A stretch of 64,000 nucleotides of DNA, from NCBI RefSeq assembly GCF_043195135.1, contig NZ_JBAFWP010000012.1; one strand, written 5' to 3'. The notes under the pieces were generated by a model. The model worked only from the letters and a program-made list of their open reading frames with translations, made no database searches and was not told the DNA's origin. Positions 16,316 through 24,778 of this stretch are shown here, piece by piece. The DNA is from NCEH01 sp043195135 (GTDB lineage: Bacteria > Pseudomonadota > Alphaproteobacteria > Rhizobiales > Xanthobacteraceae). The translations under genes and the position numbers were made by a program. Position 1 is the first letter of the stretch. Every line of letters starts with the position of its first letter.

Positions 16316-17206
16316 ATGAGTGGTGGAGAGCCTTTCGACAAACGCGACGGTTGGATCTGGTTCGACGGGGTCCTGGTGCCCTGGGCCGACGCAAAGATTC
16401 ACGTACTCTCCCATGGTCTGCATTATGCCAGCTGCGTGTTCGAAGGCGAGCGTGCCTATGGTGGCACCATCTTCAAGAGCGCGGAACATTCCGAGCGCCT
16501 GCGTCTCTCGGCGGAAATGCTGGATTTCACCATTCCCTATTCCATCGGCGAGATCGATGCCGCCAAGCGCCTGACGCTGGAAAAGAACGGCCTGGTCGAC
16601 GCTTACGTGCGCCCCGTCGCCTGGCGCGGCAGCGAGATGATGGGTGTTTCGGCGCAGTCGAACACCATTCATCTTGCGATCGCCTGCTGGGAATGGCCGA
16701 GCTATTTCGACCCCGAGCAGCGCCAGAAGGGCCTGCGGCTGGATCTGGCGGAGTTCCGTCGTCCCGATCCGGCCACCATCCCCTGCCGGGCCAAGGCTTC
16801 GGGCCTCTACATGATCTGCACCATCTCCAAGCACAAGGCGGAGCGGCGCGGGTTTGCGGATGCGCTGATGCTGGATTATCGCGGGCTGGTGGCGGAATGC
16901 ACCGGCGCCAACATCTTCTTCGTGAAGGATGGCGTGATCCATACGCCCAAGCCCGACTGCTTCCTTGACGGCATCACCCGCCGCACCGTGATCGGGCTGG
17001 CGAAGAACCATGGCATCGAAGTGGTTGAACGCGCCATCAAGCCGGAAGAACTCGCCGATTTCACCGAATGTTTCATCACCGGCACCGCTGCCGAGGTGAC
17101 CCCGGTGGGCGAGATCGCCGATTGGCGGTTTGCGCCCAGCGGTATCACCCATCAGCTGATGGATGCCTATAGCGAGGCGGTGCGCCCGAAGCAGGCGGCG
17201 GCATAA
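16316..17206 (+). CDS. ilvE: Branched-chain amino acid aminotransferase (fold IV)
   Basis: The 296-residue enzyme is a PLP-dependent class IV aminotransferase, expected to interconvert branched-chain 2-oxo acids and Leu, Ile and Val. The start region has GWIWFDGVLVPWADAKIHVL, and the Schiff-base lysine is K160 in PCRAKASGLYM. The phosphate-binding region includes ECTGANIFFVKDG and the end has FITGTAAEVTPVG. ATG 16316 is preceded by AGGAG at the right distance, which excludes an open extension upstream. D-amino acid transaminase or aminodeoxychorismate lyase are close relatives, but length and motifs favour IlvE. Confidence 0.9.
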   Translation: MSGGEPFDKRDGWIWFDGVLVPWADAKIHVLSHGLHYASCVFEGERAYGGTIFKSAEHSERLRLSAEMLDFTIPYSIGEIDAAKRLTLEKNGLVDAYVRPVAWRGSEMMGVSAQSNTIHLAIACWEWPSYFDPEQRQKGLRLDLAEFRRPDPATIPCRAKASGLYMICTISKHKAERRGFADALMLDYRGLVAECTGANIFFVKDGVIHTPKPDCFLDGITRRTVIGLAKNHGIEVVERAIKPEELADFTECFITGTAAEVTPVGEIADWRFAPSGITHQLMDAYSEAVRPKQAAA

Positions 17207-17274
17207 GGAAAAGCGCCGGACTTACGTTAGGCCAATATTGCCCTTCGCTTAAGGGCAGCGCATAAGCGAAAAAG

Positions 17275-17303
17275 AGGGGCGGCACCAGCCGCCCCTTTGT
17301 TTT
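17275..17303 (+). terminator. Rho-independent terminator after ilvE
   Basis: The stem AGGGGCGGC/GCCGCCCCT with loop ACCA is followed by TTTGTTTT. A smaller hairpin (TTGCCCTT/AAGGGCA, about 17238-17256) precedes it. Confidence 0.8.
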
Positions 17304-17351
17304 AGGTGTTCATCTGCCTCACATGACGCGGTAACCGCGGGGGGAAACGCC

Positions 17352-18647
17352 ATGCGCCGTCCATTGTACAAGGTGCTTTACGTCCAGGTGTTGTTCGCCG
17401 TGTTCTGCGGCCTGCTGCTCGGCGCGTTCTTCCCCCATACGGGCGCGGCGATGAAGCCGCTGGGCGACGGCTTCATCAAGCTCATCACCATGATCATCGC
17501 CCCCGTGATCTTCTGCACGGTGGTGGTCGGCATCGCCAGCATGCGCGACGTGAAGAAGGTCGGGCGGGTCGGCGGCAAGGCGCTGCTGTATTTCGAGGTG
17601 GTGTCCACCTTCGCCCTGGTGCTCGGCCTGATCATCGGCGAGCTGGTGCGGCCCGGCGACGGCTTCAATGTGGATGTGGCCACGCTCGATACCAAGGCGA
17701 TCGCCAATTACACCACCCAGGCGGCGCACACCTCGACCGTCGATTTCCTCCTGAACGTCATCCCGAGCACCTTCGTCAGCGCCTTCACGGCGGGCTCGAT
17801 CCTCCAGGTGCTGATGATCTCGATCCTGACCGGCTTCGCCATCGGCGGACTGGGCGATCACGGCGAGCCGGTGCTCAAGGCGGTGCAGGCGATCGAGAAG
17901 GTCGTGTTCGCCATCGTGAAGATCATTCTTTACGTGGCGCCGATCGGCGCGTTCGGCGCCATGGCCTTCACCATCGGTGCCTATGGCCTGTCCGCGCTCG
18001 GCAACCTGCTGGAACTGATCGCCACCTTCTATCTGACCGCAATCCTGTTCGTGGTGCTGGTGCTCGGCACCATCGCGCGGCTGGTGGGCTTCAACGTGCT
18101 GAAGCTGGTGCGCTATATCCGCGAGGAATTGCTGATCGTGCTCGGCACGTCCTCCTCGGAAAGCGCGCTGCCCCCGCTCATGCGCAAGCTGGAGAATGCC
18201 GGCGCCTCCAAGTCGGTGGTCGGCCTGGTGATCCCCACCGGATATTCCTTCAATCTCGACGGCACGAACATCTATATGACCCTGGCGACGCTGTTCATCG
18301 CCCAGGCCACCAACACCCCGCTGACGCTGGAGCACGAGCTGATCGTGCTGGCGGTTGCCATGCTCACGTCGAAGGGCGCGAGCGGCGTGACCGGCGCGGG
18401 CTTCATCACGCTGGCCGCGACGCTGGCGGCGGTGCCGGAAATTCCGGTGGCGGGCATGGCTCTGATCCTCGGCATCGACCGCTTCATGAGCGAATGCCGC
18501 GCTTTGACCAACATCACCGGCAATGCGGTCGCAACCCTCGTGGTGGCGCGCTGGGAAGGCGAGCTGGACATGGACCGGCTGCATGCGGTGCTCGATGGCA
18601 AGGATGTGCCGCCGCTCGTCGCCGAGGTGCCGGCCGCCCGCATCTGA
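17352..18647 (+). CDS. dctA: C4-dicarboxylate:cation symporter, first of four tandem copies
   Basis: This 431-residue DAACS-family (SLC1-like) transporter probably imports succinate, fumarate and malate. It starts MRRPLYKVLYVQVLFAV and carries IIAPVIFCTVVVGI, the serine-rich hairpin GTSSSESALP, the TM7 motif YSFNLDGTNIYMT and the TM8 substrate site GIDRFMSECRALTN. In TM8 the arginine that binds the substrate carboxylate is kept, while the position that binds the amino group in amino-acid transporters is Ser, which fits dicarboxylates. Among the four copies this one and the next look most like classical DctA. Confidence 0.92.
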   Translation: MRRPLYKVLYVQVLFAVFCGLLLGAFFPHTGAAMKPLGDGFIKLITMIIAPVIFCTVVVGIASMRDVKKVGRVGGKALLYFEVVSTFALVLGLIIGELVRPGDGFNVDVATLDTKAIANYTTQAAHTSTVDFLLNVIPSTFVSAFTAGSILQVLMISILTGFAIGGLGDHGEPVLKAVQAIEKVVFAIVKIILYVAPIGAFGAMAFTIGAYGLSALGNLLELIATFYLTAILFVVLVLGTIARLVGFNVLKLVRYIREELLIVLGTSSSESALPPLMRKLENAGASKSVVGLVIPTGYSFNLDGTNIYMTLATLFIAQATNTPLTLEHELIVLAVAMLTSKGASGVTGAGFITLAATLAAVPEIPVAGMALILGIDRFMSECRALTNITGNAVATLVVARWEGELDMDRLHAVLDGKDVPPLVAEVPAARI

Positions 18648-18653
18648 ACCCTG

Positions 18654-18674
18654 CCTCCCGGCTTGGCCGGGAGG
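18654..18674 (+). terminator. Hairpin after first dctA copy
   Basis: CCTCCCGG and CCGGGAGG pair around a 5-base loop, seven bases after the stop codon. No T-run follows, so it is a weak terminator or a 3'-end stabiliser. Confidence 0.45.
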
Positions 18675-18819
18675 ACAAGCCGCACCGGCGGGACGCTTCC
18701 CCGCCGGTCGCCCCTTGACCCGTCGGCCTTTGCCGCCCGCGCGCCCGCCCGCCGGCCCTTTCCGGGCGCTTCTCCGTCCCTTCACCCCATCGCCGGCTTA
18801 GGGCAGATCGACGTTTGCT

Positions 18820-18929
18820 CGTCCTGGCCGGGCTGTCCCGGCCATCCACGTCGGGCCGTCAACGCGGGCCTTGAGAAGCCGATGTCGCCGGTGCGCCCAT
18901 GGATGCACGGGACCGGGCCGCGCATGACG
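18820..18929. repeat. Composite intergenic palindromic repeat (Rhizobiales type)
   Basis: Two arms of about 31 bases lie in inverted orientation around a core of about 47 bases. The left arm (18820-18850) contains TGGCCGGGCTGTCCCGGCCA followed by TCCACG. The right arm (18898-18929) contains GGATGCACGGGACCGGG and ends CGCATGACG. Each arm is itself partly palindromic. The plan matches the mobile-looking intergenic repeats (CGTCATGGCCGGG...CCCGGCCATCCACG) remembered from Bradyrhizobium and Rhodopseudomonas genomes. Confidence 0.7.
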
Positions 18930-19265
18930 ATTGTTTCTCGCACCGGCGCCACGCCCTGAAGGTCGATCGGTCCTGGGCCGTTGCGCCCGGGGTTCCGTGC
19001 GCGTTCGCGCATCGCCGGCGCCGCGCGCGGACAAATGCGCCGGTATCCGCATATGTTCTCCTCTCCTTCATCAGACTGCCATTGATGGTCGCGTTTTATG
19101 ACGCGCGCGATGGAATCCGCCGATCCGCCCCGGTCCGCGCGGGATGGAATGGGACGTGACCGACGCGCCTTCCGAAACGGAATTGCGAACCCGCCTGCCA
19201 TCCCCGGCCGGACGGCGGGTGCGCAGGACCTGCAAGGCATGGCCCCTTCGGCGTTGGAGAGTTTG

Positions 19266-20555
19266 ATGCGGCGTCCCTTCTACAAGATCCTTTATGTGCA
19301 GGTGCTGTTGGCGGTCGTGGTCGGGGTGGTGCTCGGCGTGGTCTTTCCCCATGCCGCCGAGGCGATGAAGCCGTTCGGCGACGGCTTCATCAAGCTGGTG
19401 AAGATGATCATCGCGCCGGTGGTCTTCTGCACGGTGGTGGTCGGCATCGCCGCCATGGGAGACGTGAAGCGCGTCGGCCGGGTGGGCGGCAAGGCGCTGC
19501 TCTATTTCGAGGTGGTGTCCACCTTCGCGCTCGTCCTCGGCCTCATCGTCGGCAAGGTGATGCAGCCCGGCGCCGGCTTCGATGTCGATGTGAGCACGCT
19601 GGACGCGAAGACGGTGTCCGGCTTCACCACCCAGGCGGCGCACGCCTCCACGGTGGATTTCCTGCTGAACATCATTCCCAAGACCCTGGTCGGCGCCCTG
19701 GCGGAAGGGGAGATTCTCCAGGTTCTGTTCATCGCCATTCTCACCGGCTTCGCCCTGAGTGCGCTCGGCCCCAAGGGCGAGCCGATCCTGAAGGCGATCC
19801 GCCAGGCGGAGGCGCTGATCTTCGGCATCGTTGCGATTCTGATGCGCGCGGCTCCGCTCGGGGCGTTCGGCGCCATGGCCTTCACCATCGGCGCCTACGG
19901 GCTCGCCTCCATCGGCAATCTGCTGGAGCTGATCGCCACCTTCTATCTCACCGCGGCGCTGTTCGTGGCGCTGGTGCTCGGCACCATCGCCAAGCTCGTG
20001 GGCTTCAACATCTTCAAGCTGCTCTATTATATCCGCGAGGAATTGCTGATCGTGCTCGGCACCTCCTCCTCGGAAAGCGCGCTGCCGCAGCTCATGCGCA
20101 AGCTGGAGAATGCCGGCGCCTCCAAATCCGTCGTGTCGCTGGTGGTGCCCACCGGCTATTCCTTCAATCTCGACGGCACCAACATCTACATGACCCTGGC
20201 GACCTTGTTCATCGCCCAGGCCACCAATACGCCGCTGACGCTGGAGCATGAATTGATGGTGCTCGGCGTGGCGATGCTCACCTCCAAGGGGGCGGGCGCT
20301 GTGACGGGCGGCGGCTTCATCACCCTTGCCGCGACCCTGGCGGTGGTGCCGGAAATTCCGGTGGCCGGCATGGCGCTCATTCTCGGCGTGGATCGCTTCA
20401 TGTCCGAATGCCGCTCGCTGACCAATTTCATCGGCAATTCGGTGGCGACGCTTGTGGTCGCGCGCTGGGAGGGCGAGCTTGACCTCGATCGCCTCCATGC
20501 GGTTCTGGATCGGCGCGACGTCGTTGCGCTGGACGCGAGCCCGGTGCGGGCCTGA
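19266..20555 (+). CDS. dctA: C4-dicarboxylate:cation symporter, second tandem copy
   Basis: This 429-residue DctA-family transporter is very close to the first copy. It keeps GTSSSESALP, YSFNLDGTNIYMT and GVDRFMSECRSLTN. The ATG at 19266 follows GGAGAG at a good distance and gives the family start MRRPFYKILYVQ. Long stretches are nearly identical in DNA to copy 1, for example around 18121-18220 and 20035-20134, which points to fairly recent duplication or gene conversion. Copy 3 starts 75 bases after its stop. Confidence 0.92.
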   Translation: MRRPFYKILYVQVLLAVVVGVVLGVVFPHAAEAMKPFGDGFIKLVKMIIAPVVFCTVVVGIAAMGDVKRVGRVGGKALLYFEVVSTFALVLGLIVGKVMQPGAGFDVDVSTLDAKTVSGFTTQAAHASTVDFLLNIIPKTLVGALAEGEILQVLFIAILTGFALSALGPKGEPILKAIRQAEALIFGIVAILMRAAPLGAFGAMAFTIGAYGLASIGNLLELIATFYLTAALFVALVLGTIAKLVGFNIFKLLYYIREELLIVLGTSSSESALPQLMRKLENAGASKSVVSLVVPTGYSFNLDGTNIYMTLATLFIAQATNTPLTLEHELMVLGVAMLTSKGAGAVTGGGFITLAATLAVVPEIPVAGMALILGVDRFMSECRSLTNFIGNSVATLVVARWEGELDLDRLHAVLDRRDVVALDASPVRA

Positions 20556-20630
20556 TCTTAAGCGCGGGGGCCGGCGCGGGGGCGCGCCGGCGAGGAACGG
20601 CGGCGCAAGGCGTCGCAGGCCGGGGGAGCC

Positions 20631-21953
20631 GTGACAGGATCGAGGCCGGGGGCGCGCACGCCGTTCTACCGCATCCTCTATGTCCAGGTGCTGCTCGGCG
20701 CCGGCGCGGGGGCGGCGACGGGCGCGTTTTTTCCCGCCGTCGGCGCGGCCATGGGGCCGCTCGCCGAATTGTTCGTGCGCCTGCTGCATCTCATCGTCGC
20801 CCCCGTGATGTTCTGCACCCTCGTGCTCGGGGTCGCCGGCATGGGCGACGCGCGGTCCGTGGGGCGCATCGGCGGCCGGGCCATGCTCTATTTCGAGGCT
20901 GCCTCCACGCTCGCGCTCGGGCTCGGGCTGCTGGCCGGACTGCTGGTGCGGCCCGGGGCGGGGCTGGATGTGGCGGTGTCCAGCCTCGATCCGCGCGCGG
21001 TCGCGCCGTTCCTTCAGCAGGCCGAGGCGTCGAGCCTCTCCGGCTTCCTGCTCGACATCATTCCCGGCAGCTTCCTCGGCGCCTTCGCCGGCGGCGGCCT
21101 GCTCCAGGTGCTGCTGGTCGCCGTGCTCACGGGATTCGCGCTGGCGCGGCTTGGCCCCGATGGCGCGCGCATGTGCGCGGCGCTGCGGCGCGTGCAGGAC
21201 ATGGTGTTCGCCGTGGTTTCCATGGTGATGCGGGTGGCGCCGCTCGGCGCGTTCGGGGCGATGGCGGTGGTGGTCGGCCGTTACGGGCTCGGCGTGTTGG
21301 AGAATTTCGCCCTGCTCATCCTCACCCTCTATGCGACGGAACTGGTGTTCGTGCTGGGCGTGCTCGGCGCCGTCGGGCTGGCGTGCGGCTTCAGCATCCT
21401 CAAGCTGCTGCGGATGCTGCGGGAAGAGCTGATCCTGGTGCTCGGCACCTCCTGCTCGGAAAGCGCCCTGCCGGGGCTCATGGCGAAGCTGGAGCGCGCC
21501 GGCGTCGATGCGCGGGTGGTGGGGCTCGTGGTGCCGACCGGCTATTCCTTCAATCTCGACGGCACCAATCTCTACATGACGCTGGCGCTGCTGTTCATCG
21601 CCCAGGCGACCAACACCCCGCTTTCCCCCGCCGACCTGATGATGATCTTCGCCGTGACCATGGTGACGACGCGCGGCCTGCCGGGGGTTCCCGGCGCCTG
21701 CTTCATCGCGCTTGCGGCGACGCTGGCCATCGTGCCCCAGATCCCCATCGGCGGCATCGCCTTGCTGCTGGCGGTCGACCGGATCCTGAACGAGGGGCGG
21801 GCGCTGGTGAACATCGTCGGCAATGCGGTGGGAGCGATCGTGATCGCCCGCTGGGACGGCGCGCTCGATCCCGCGCGCTTCGCCGCCACCATCGCGATGC
21901 GGGGATCGCCCGGCGCCGTGGCCCCGGCGATCTCGGCGGGAGAAGCCCCATGA
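20631..21953 (+). CDS. DctA-family symporter, third tandem copy (divergent)
   Basis: This 440-residue DAACS transporter starts with GTG at 20631, preceded by GGGGGAG. It has the family frame (FYRILYVQVLL, VAPVMFCTLVLGVAG, YSFNLDGTNLYMT) but differs at functional sites. The HP1 motif is GTSCSESALP, and TM8 reads AVDRILNEGRALVN, with Asn where copies 1 and 2 have Ser and with the carboxylate-binding Arg kept. The substrate is therefore probably still an acidic compound, perhaps a different one. The stop overlaps the ATG of copy 4 (ATGA), so the two are coupled. Confidence 0.88.
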   Translation: MTGSRPGARTPFYRILYVQVLLGAGAGAATGAFFPAVGAAMGPLAELFVRLLHLIVAPVMFCTLVLGVAGMGDARSVGRIGGRAMLYFEAASTLALGLGLLAGLLVRPGAGLDVAVSSLDPRAVAPFLQQAEASSLSGFLLDIIPGSFLGAFAGGGLLQVLLVAVLTGFALARLGPDGARMCAALRRVQDMVFAVVSMVMRVAPLGAFGAMAVVVGRYGLGVLENFALLILTLYATELVFVLGVLGAVGLACGFSILKLLRMLREELILVLGTSCSESALPGLMAKLERAGVDARVVGLVVPTGYSFNLDGTNLYMTLALLFIAQATNTPLSPADLMMIFAVTMVTTRGLPGVPGACFIALAATLAIVPQIPIGGIALLLAVDRILNEGRALVNIVGNAVGAIVIARWDGALDPARFAATIAMRGSPGAVAPAISAGEAP

Positions 21954-23275
21954 CGCCTGTCGCCACGATAGCGGCTGCCCCGCGCAGGAGCCTGCATCGC
22001 ATCCTCTATGTCCAGGTGCTCGTCGCGGCCCTGGCGGGAGCACTGCTCGGCCTGCTCTTTCCCGCCACCGCCGCGGCGATGGAGCCGCTCGGCCAGGGCT
22101 TCGTGAAGCTGATCCATATCCTCATCGCGCCGCTGGTGTTCTGCACCTTGGTGGTGGGCATCGCCGGGATGCGGGACGGCGGCAAGGTGGGCCGGCTCGG
22201 CGGCAAGGCGCTGCTGTATTTCGAGGCCATGTCCACCTTGGCGCTGCTGATCGGCGTCGCGGTGGGCGAGATCGTGCGGCCGGGGGAGGGGTTCGGCGTG
22301 CGCCCCGGCATGCTCGATGCCGCGGCGGTGGCGCCCTATCTGGACGGGCAGGAAAGCCACGGCATCGTCGACTTCCTGCTGAATATCATTCCCCGCACCC
22401 TGGTCGGCGCCTTCGCTGATGGGGACATCGTGCAGGTCCTGTTCGTGTCGGTGCTCGTTGGCTTCGCCATCAAGACGCTCGGGCCGGCCGGCGCCGGCGC
22501 GGTGCGCGCCATGGAGCAGCTGGAGCGCGCGGTGTTCGCCTTGGCCCGGCTGGTCATGGCCACCGCCCCCGTGGGCGCGTTCGGCGCCATGGCTTATGTG
22601 GTGGGCAAGTTCGGCGCCACGGCGATCGAAAACCTGCTGCTGCTGGTGGCGACGCTCTATATCGCCGAAATCGCGTTCGTCACGCTCGTGCTCGGCCTCG
22701 TGGGGCGGGTCTGCGGCTTCAGCATCTTTGCCCTGCTGCGCTACATCAAGGATGAGATCTTCCTGGTGCTCGGCACCTCCTGCGCGGAAAGCGCGCTGCC
22801 GACCCTGATGCCGAAGCTGGAGCGGGCGGGGGTCGACAAATCCGTGGTCGGGCTCGTGGTGCCGGCCGGCTACGCCTTCAATTCGGACGGCACGAACATC
22901 TATATCTCGCTCGCGGTGCTGTTCATCGCCCAGGCCACGGGCACCCATCTGAGCCTCGCCCATCTCGCCACCCTGCTGGCGGTGGCGATGCTGACGACCA
23001 AGGGCGCGGGCGGGGTCACGGGATCGTCCTTCATCGCGCTCGCCGCCACCTTGAGCGTGGTGCCGGACGTGCCGCTGGCCGGCCTTGCGCTGATCCTCGG
23101 CATCGACCGCTTCCTCAGCGAGGCGCGCTCCACCACGAATGTCATTGGCAATGCGGTGGCGACCCTGGCGGTGGCGCGGTGGGAGGGCGCGCTGGACCTG
23201 CCGCGCCTGCAAGCGGTGTTGCACGGACAGGCGCTCGAACCCGCGAAGACGGCGACGGAAGAGCCGGCGGCGTGA
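21950..23275 (+). CDS. DctA-family symporter, fourth tandem copy (most divergent)
   Basis: The 441-residue product starts MTPVATIAAAPRRSLHRILY and is translationally coupled to copy 3. It has GTSCAESALP in HP1 and FNSDGTNIYIS in TM7, where the other three have FNLDGTN, plus GIDRFLSEARSTTN in TM8 with the conserved Arg. The loss of the usual serines in HP1 and the Leu-to-Ser change beside the cation-binding DGT suggest altered substrate or ion handling. A long frame upstream runs through copy 3 out of phase and is not part of this protein. Confidence 0.88.
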   Translation: MTPVATIAAAPRRSLHRILYVQVLVAALAGALLGLLFPATAAAMEPLGQGFVKLIHILIAPLVFCTLVVGIAGMRDGGKVGRLGGKALLYFEAMSTLALLIGVAVGEIVRPGEGFGVRPGMLDAAAVAPYLDGQESHGIVDFLLNIIPRTLVGAFADGDIVQVLFVSVLVGFAIKTLGPAGAGAVRAMEQLERAVFALARLVMATAPVGAFGAMAYVVGKFGATAIENLLLLVATLYIAEIAFVTLVLGLVGRVCGFSIFALLRYIKDEIFLVLGTSCAESALPTLMPKLERAGVDKSVVGLVVPAGYAFNSDGTNIYISLAVLFIAQATGTHLSLAHLATLLAVAMLTTKGAGGVTGSSFIALAATLSVVPDVPLAGLALILGIDRFLSEARSTTNVIGNAVATLAVARWEGALDLPRLQAVLHGQALEPAKTATEEPAA

Positions 23276-23308
23276 GCCAATCCGGGGCCGGCCCGCCCGC
23301 GGGGGAGG

Positions 23309-23797
23309 CTATTTCCAGCGGTCGGCGGCGGCGTCGTCGGTGCTCTTGGCCTCGACCCAATCGCCGGAACCGGCGCGATCCTCCTTCTTCCAGAAGGGGG
23401 CGTTGGTCTTCAGCCAGTCCATGAGGAATTCGGCGGCGGCGAAGGCGGCGCCGCGATGGGGCGAGGCCGTGACAACGAGCACGATGGGGTCGCCCGGCAC
23501 CAGAGTACCGTGGCGATGCACGATGCGCGCGCCGAGCAGCGGCCAGCGCTGGCGCGCCTCCGCGATCAGGCGGTCCATCTCCTCTTCCGCCATGCCGGGA
23601 TAATGCTCCAGCGTCAGCGCGGTGAGGGCGGTGCCGTCGGCGGCCAGATCGGCCCGGCAGAGGCCCGCGAAGGTGACCACCGCGCCCACGTCCACGCGCC
23701 CGCGCGTCATGGCCTCGGCCTCGGCGGCGGCATCGAACGGCTCGGCCTGCACGCGCGCGCCGAACGCGGCCTCGGAAGGGGCGAGGGAACTGCTCAT
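23309..23797 (-). CDS. moaE: Molybdopterin synthase catalytic subunit MoaE
   Basis: MoaE and MoaD form molybdopterin synthase, which adds two sulfurs to precursor Z (cPMP). The 162-residue product shows AVVTFAGLCR, the conserved ALTLEHYPGMAEEEM and the active-site region SPHRGAAFAAAEFLMDWLKT followed by NAPFWKKE, whose lysines are catalytic in the family. A short variable tail follows. It is last in the minus-strand unit uvrC-pgsA-moaD-moaE, four bases after moaD. Confidence 0.95.
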   Translation of the reverse strand: MSSSLAPSEAAFGARVQAEPFDAAAEAEAMTRGRVDVGAVVTFAGLCRADLAADGTALTALTLEHYPGMAEEEMDRLIAEARQRWPLLGARIVHRHGTLVPGDPIVLVVTASPHRGAAFAAAEFLMDWLKTNAPFWKKEDRAGSGDWVEAKSTDDAAADRWK

Positions 23798-23801
23798 GGC
23801 C

Positions 23802-24053
23802 TCAGCCGCCGGTCATGGGGGGAAAGAACGCGACTTCCCGCGCCCCGGCCAGTGTTGCATCGCCCTTCACATGGCGCCGGTCGAGCGCCGCGCGCACCAC
23901 CGCCGGATTGGCGAAGGCATGGGCATGGGCAGAATCGCGCGTCGCCAGCCAATGGGCGAGGTCCGATACGGTCGCGACCTCCGGCGGCAAGACGATCTCC
24001 TCCTCGGCGAGGCCCACGCGCTCCCGCAGCCAGGCGAAATAGAGGATCTTCAC
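23802..24053 (-). CDS. moaD: Molybdopterin synthase sulfur carrier subunit MoaD
   Basis: This 83-residue ubiquitin-fold protein starts MKILYFAWLRERVG and ends FFPPMTGG. The C-terminal Gly-Gly is the site that is adenylated and thiocarboxylated. The start codon is GTG, and it overlaps the pgsA stop by four bases (GTGA), so translation is coupled. Its partner MoaE is encoded immediately downstream. Confidence 0.95.
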   Translation of the reverse strand: MKILYFAWLRERVGLAEEEIVLPPEVATVSDLAHWLATRDSAHAHAFANPAVVRAALDRRHVKGDATLAGAREVAFFPPMTGG

Positions 24054-24688
24054 CGGTCATCCTCCACCAGATGCCGCGCGCCGGCGCGGAAATAATCATA
24101 GCCCGTATATAAGGTGAGCACGGCGGAAACCCACAGCAGGCTGAGGCCGACAAAGGTGACGCCGGGAAGCACCAGATCGCCGGCCGGACCGGCGAGCAGG
24201 AATCCCACCGCCACCAGCTGCAACGTGGTCTTCCATTTGGCGAGCCGCGAGACCGGCACGCTCACATGCAGCTCGGCGAGGAATTCGCGCAGGCCGCTCA
24301 CCAGGATTTCCCGGCACAGGATGACGATCGCCGCCCAGAGCGACCAGCCGCGGATCGTGCCGTCGGAGGCCAGGACCAGCAGGCTGGTGGAGACCAGCAG
24401 CTTGTCCGCGATGGGATCCAGCATGCGGCCGATGGCCGATTGCTGGGACCAGGCGCGGGCGAGATAGCCGTCGAAGAAATCGGTCACGGCGGCGGCGATG
24501 AACAGGCCCAGCGCGACCCAGCGCAGCCAGATGCCGCCGTGCAGGATGTCGGACCAGAACATGCAGCCCGCCACCAGGGGCACCGCCGCGCACCTGGAAT
24601 AGGTGAGAAGGTTGGGCAGCGACAGGACGAGCCCGCGCTCCTTGCTGCTGCGGGGCCGCGCGCTGGGTCTGGTTTGGGCCTCGGCCAT
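24050..24688 (-). CDS. pgsA: CDP-diacylglycerol--glycerol-3-phosphate 3-phosphatidyltransferase
   Basis: PgsA makes phosphatidylglycerol phosphate, the committed step to phosphatidylglycerol and cardiolipin, in the inner membrane. The 212-residue protein has the CDP-alcohol phosphotransferase signature DG-x2-AR-x8-G-x3-D-x3-D, seen as DGYLARAWSQQSAIGRMLDP followed by IAD, at about residues 73-95. It begins the catalytic part with SLPNLLTYSRCAAVP and has several membrane segments. The order uvrC-pgsA-moaD-moaE is common in alphaproteobacteria. Confidence 0.95.
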   Translation of the reverse strand: MAEAQTRPSARPRSSKERGLVLSLPNLLTYSRCAAVPLVAGCMFWSDILHGGIWLRWVALGLFIAAAVTDFFDGYLARAWSQQSAIGRMLDPIADKLLVSTSLLVLASDGTIRGWSLWAAIVILCREILVSGLREFLAELHVSVPVSRLAKWKTTLQLVAVGFLLAGPAGDLVLPGVTFVGLSLLWVSAVLTLYTGYDYFRAGARHLVEDDR

Positions 24689-24778
24689 GTTGATGCGGCT
24701 CGTTCTTGGTTCGGGTGGGCGGCACCATGCCCCGGAATGCGGGCGGGGTCGAGGCGGGTGTCCGCGCCGGCGCGCGTC

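Larger units (their letters stand above)
18648..19265. other. Intergenic region between dctA copies 1 and 2
   Basis: About 620 bases with no supported gene. It holds a GC-rich hairpin (18654-18674) just after copy 1, a composite palindromic repeat at 18820-18929, and presumably the promoter of copy 2. The copy 2 frame stays open back to 19098, but these residues do not resemble a DctA N-terminus. Confidence 0.6.

Noticed and set aside
19098..19265. N-terminal extension of the second DctA copy
   Set aside because: The added 56 residues do not occur in DctA proteins, and ATG 19266 has GGAGAG at the right distance.
21173..21949. A possible large fusion extending the fourth DctA copy upstream to about 700 residues
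   Set aside because: The extra part is a frame-shifted reading of copy 3, Arg/Gly-rich and without family similarity. The ATG at 21950 gives a normal DctA length.
19071..22043. A 990-residue antisense frame over the dctA array
   Set aside because: It is low-complexity, rich in His, Glu and Gly, and mirrors the codon bias of the real symporter genes on the other strand.
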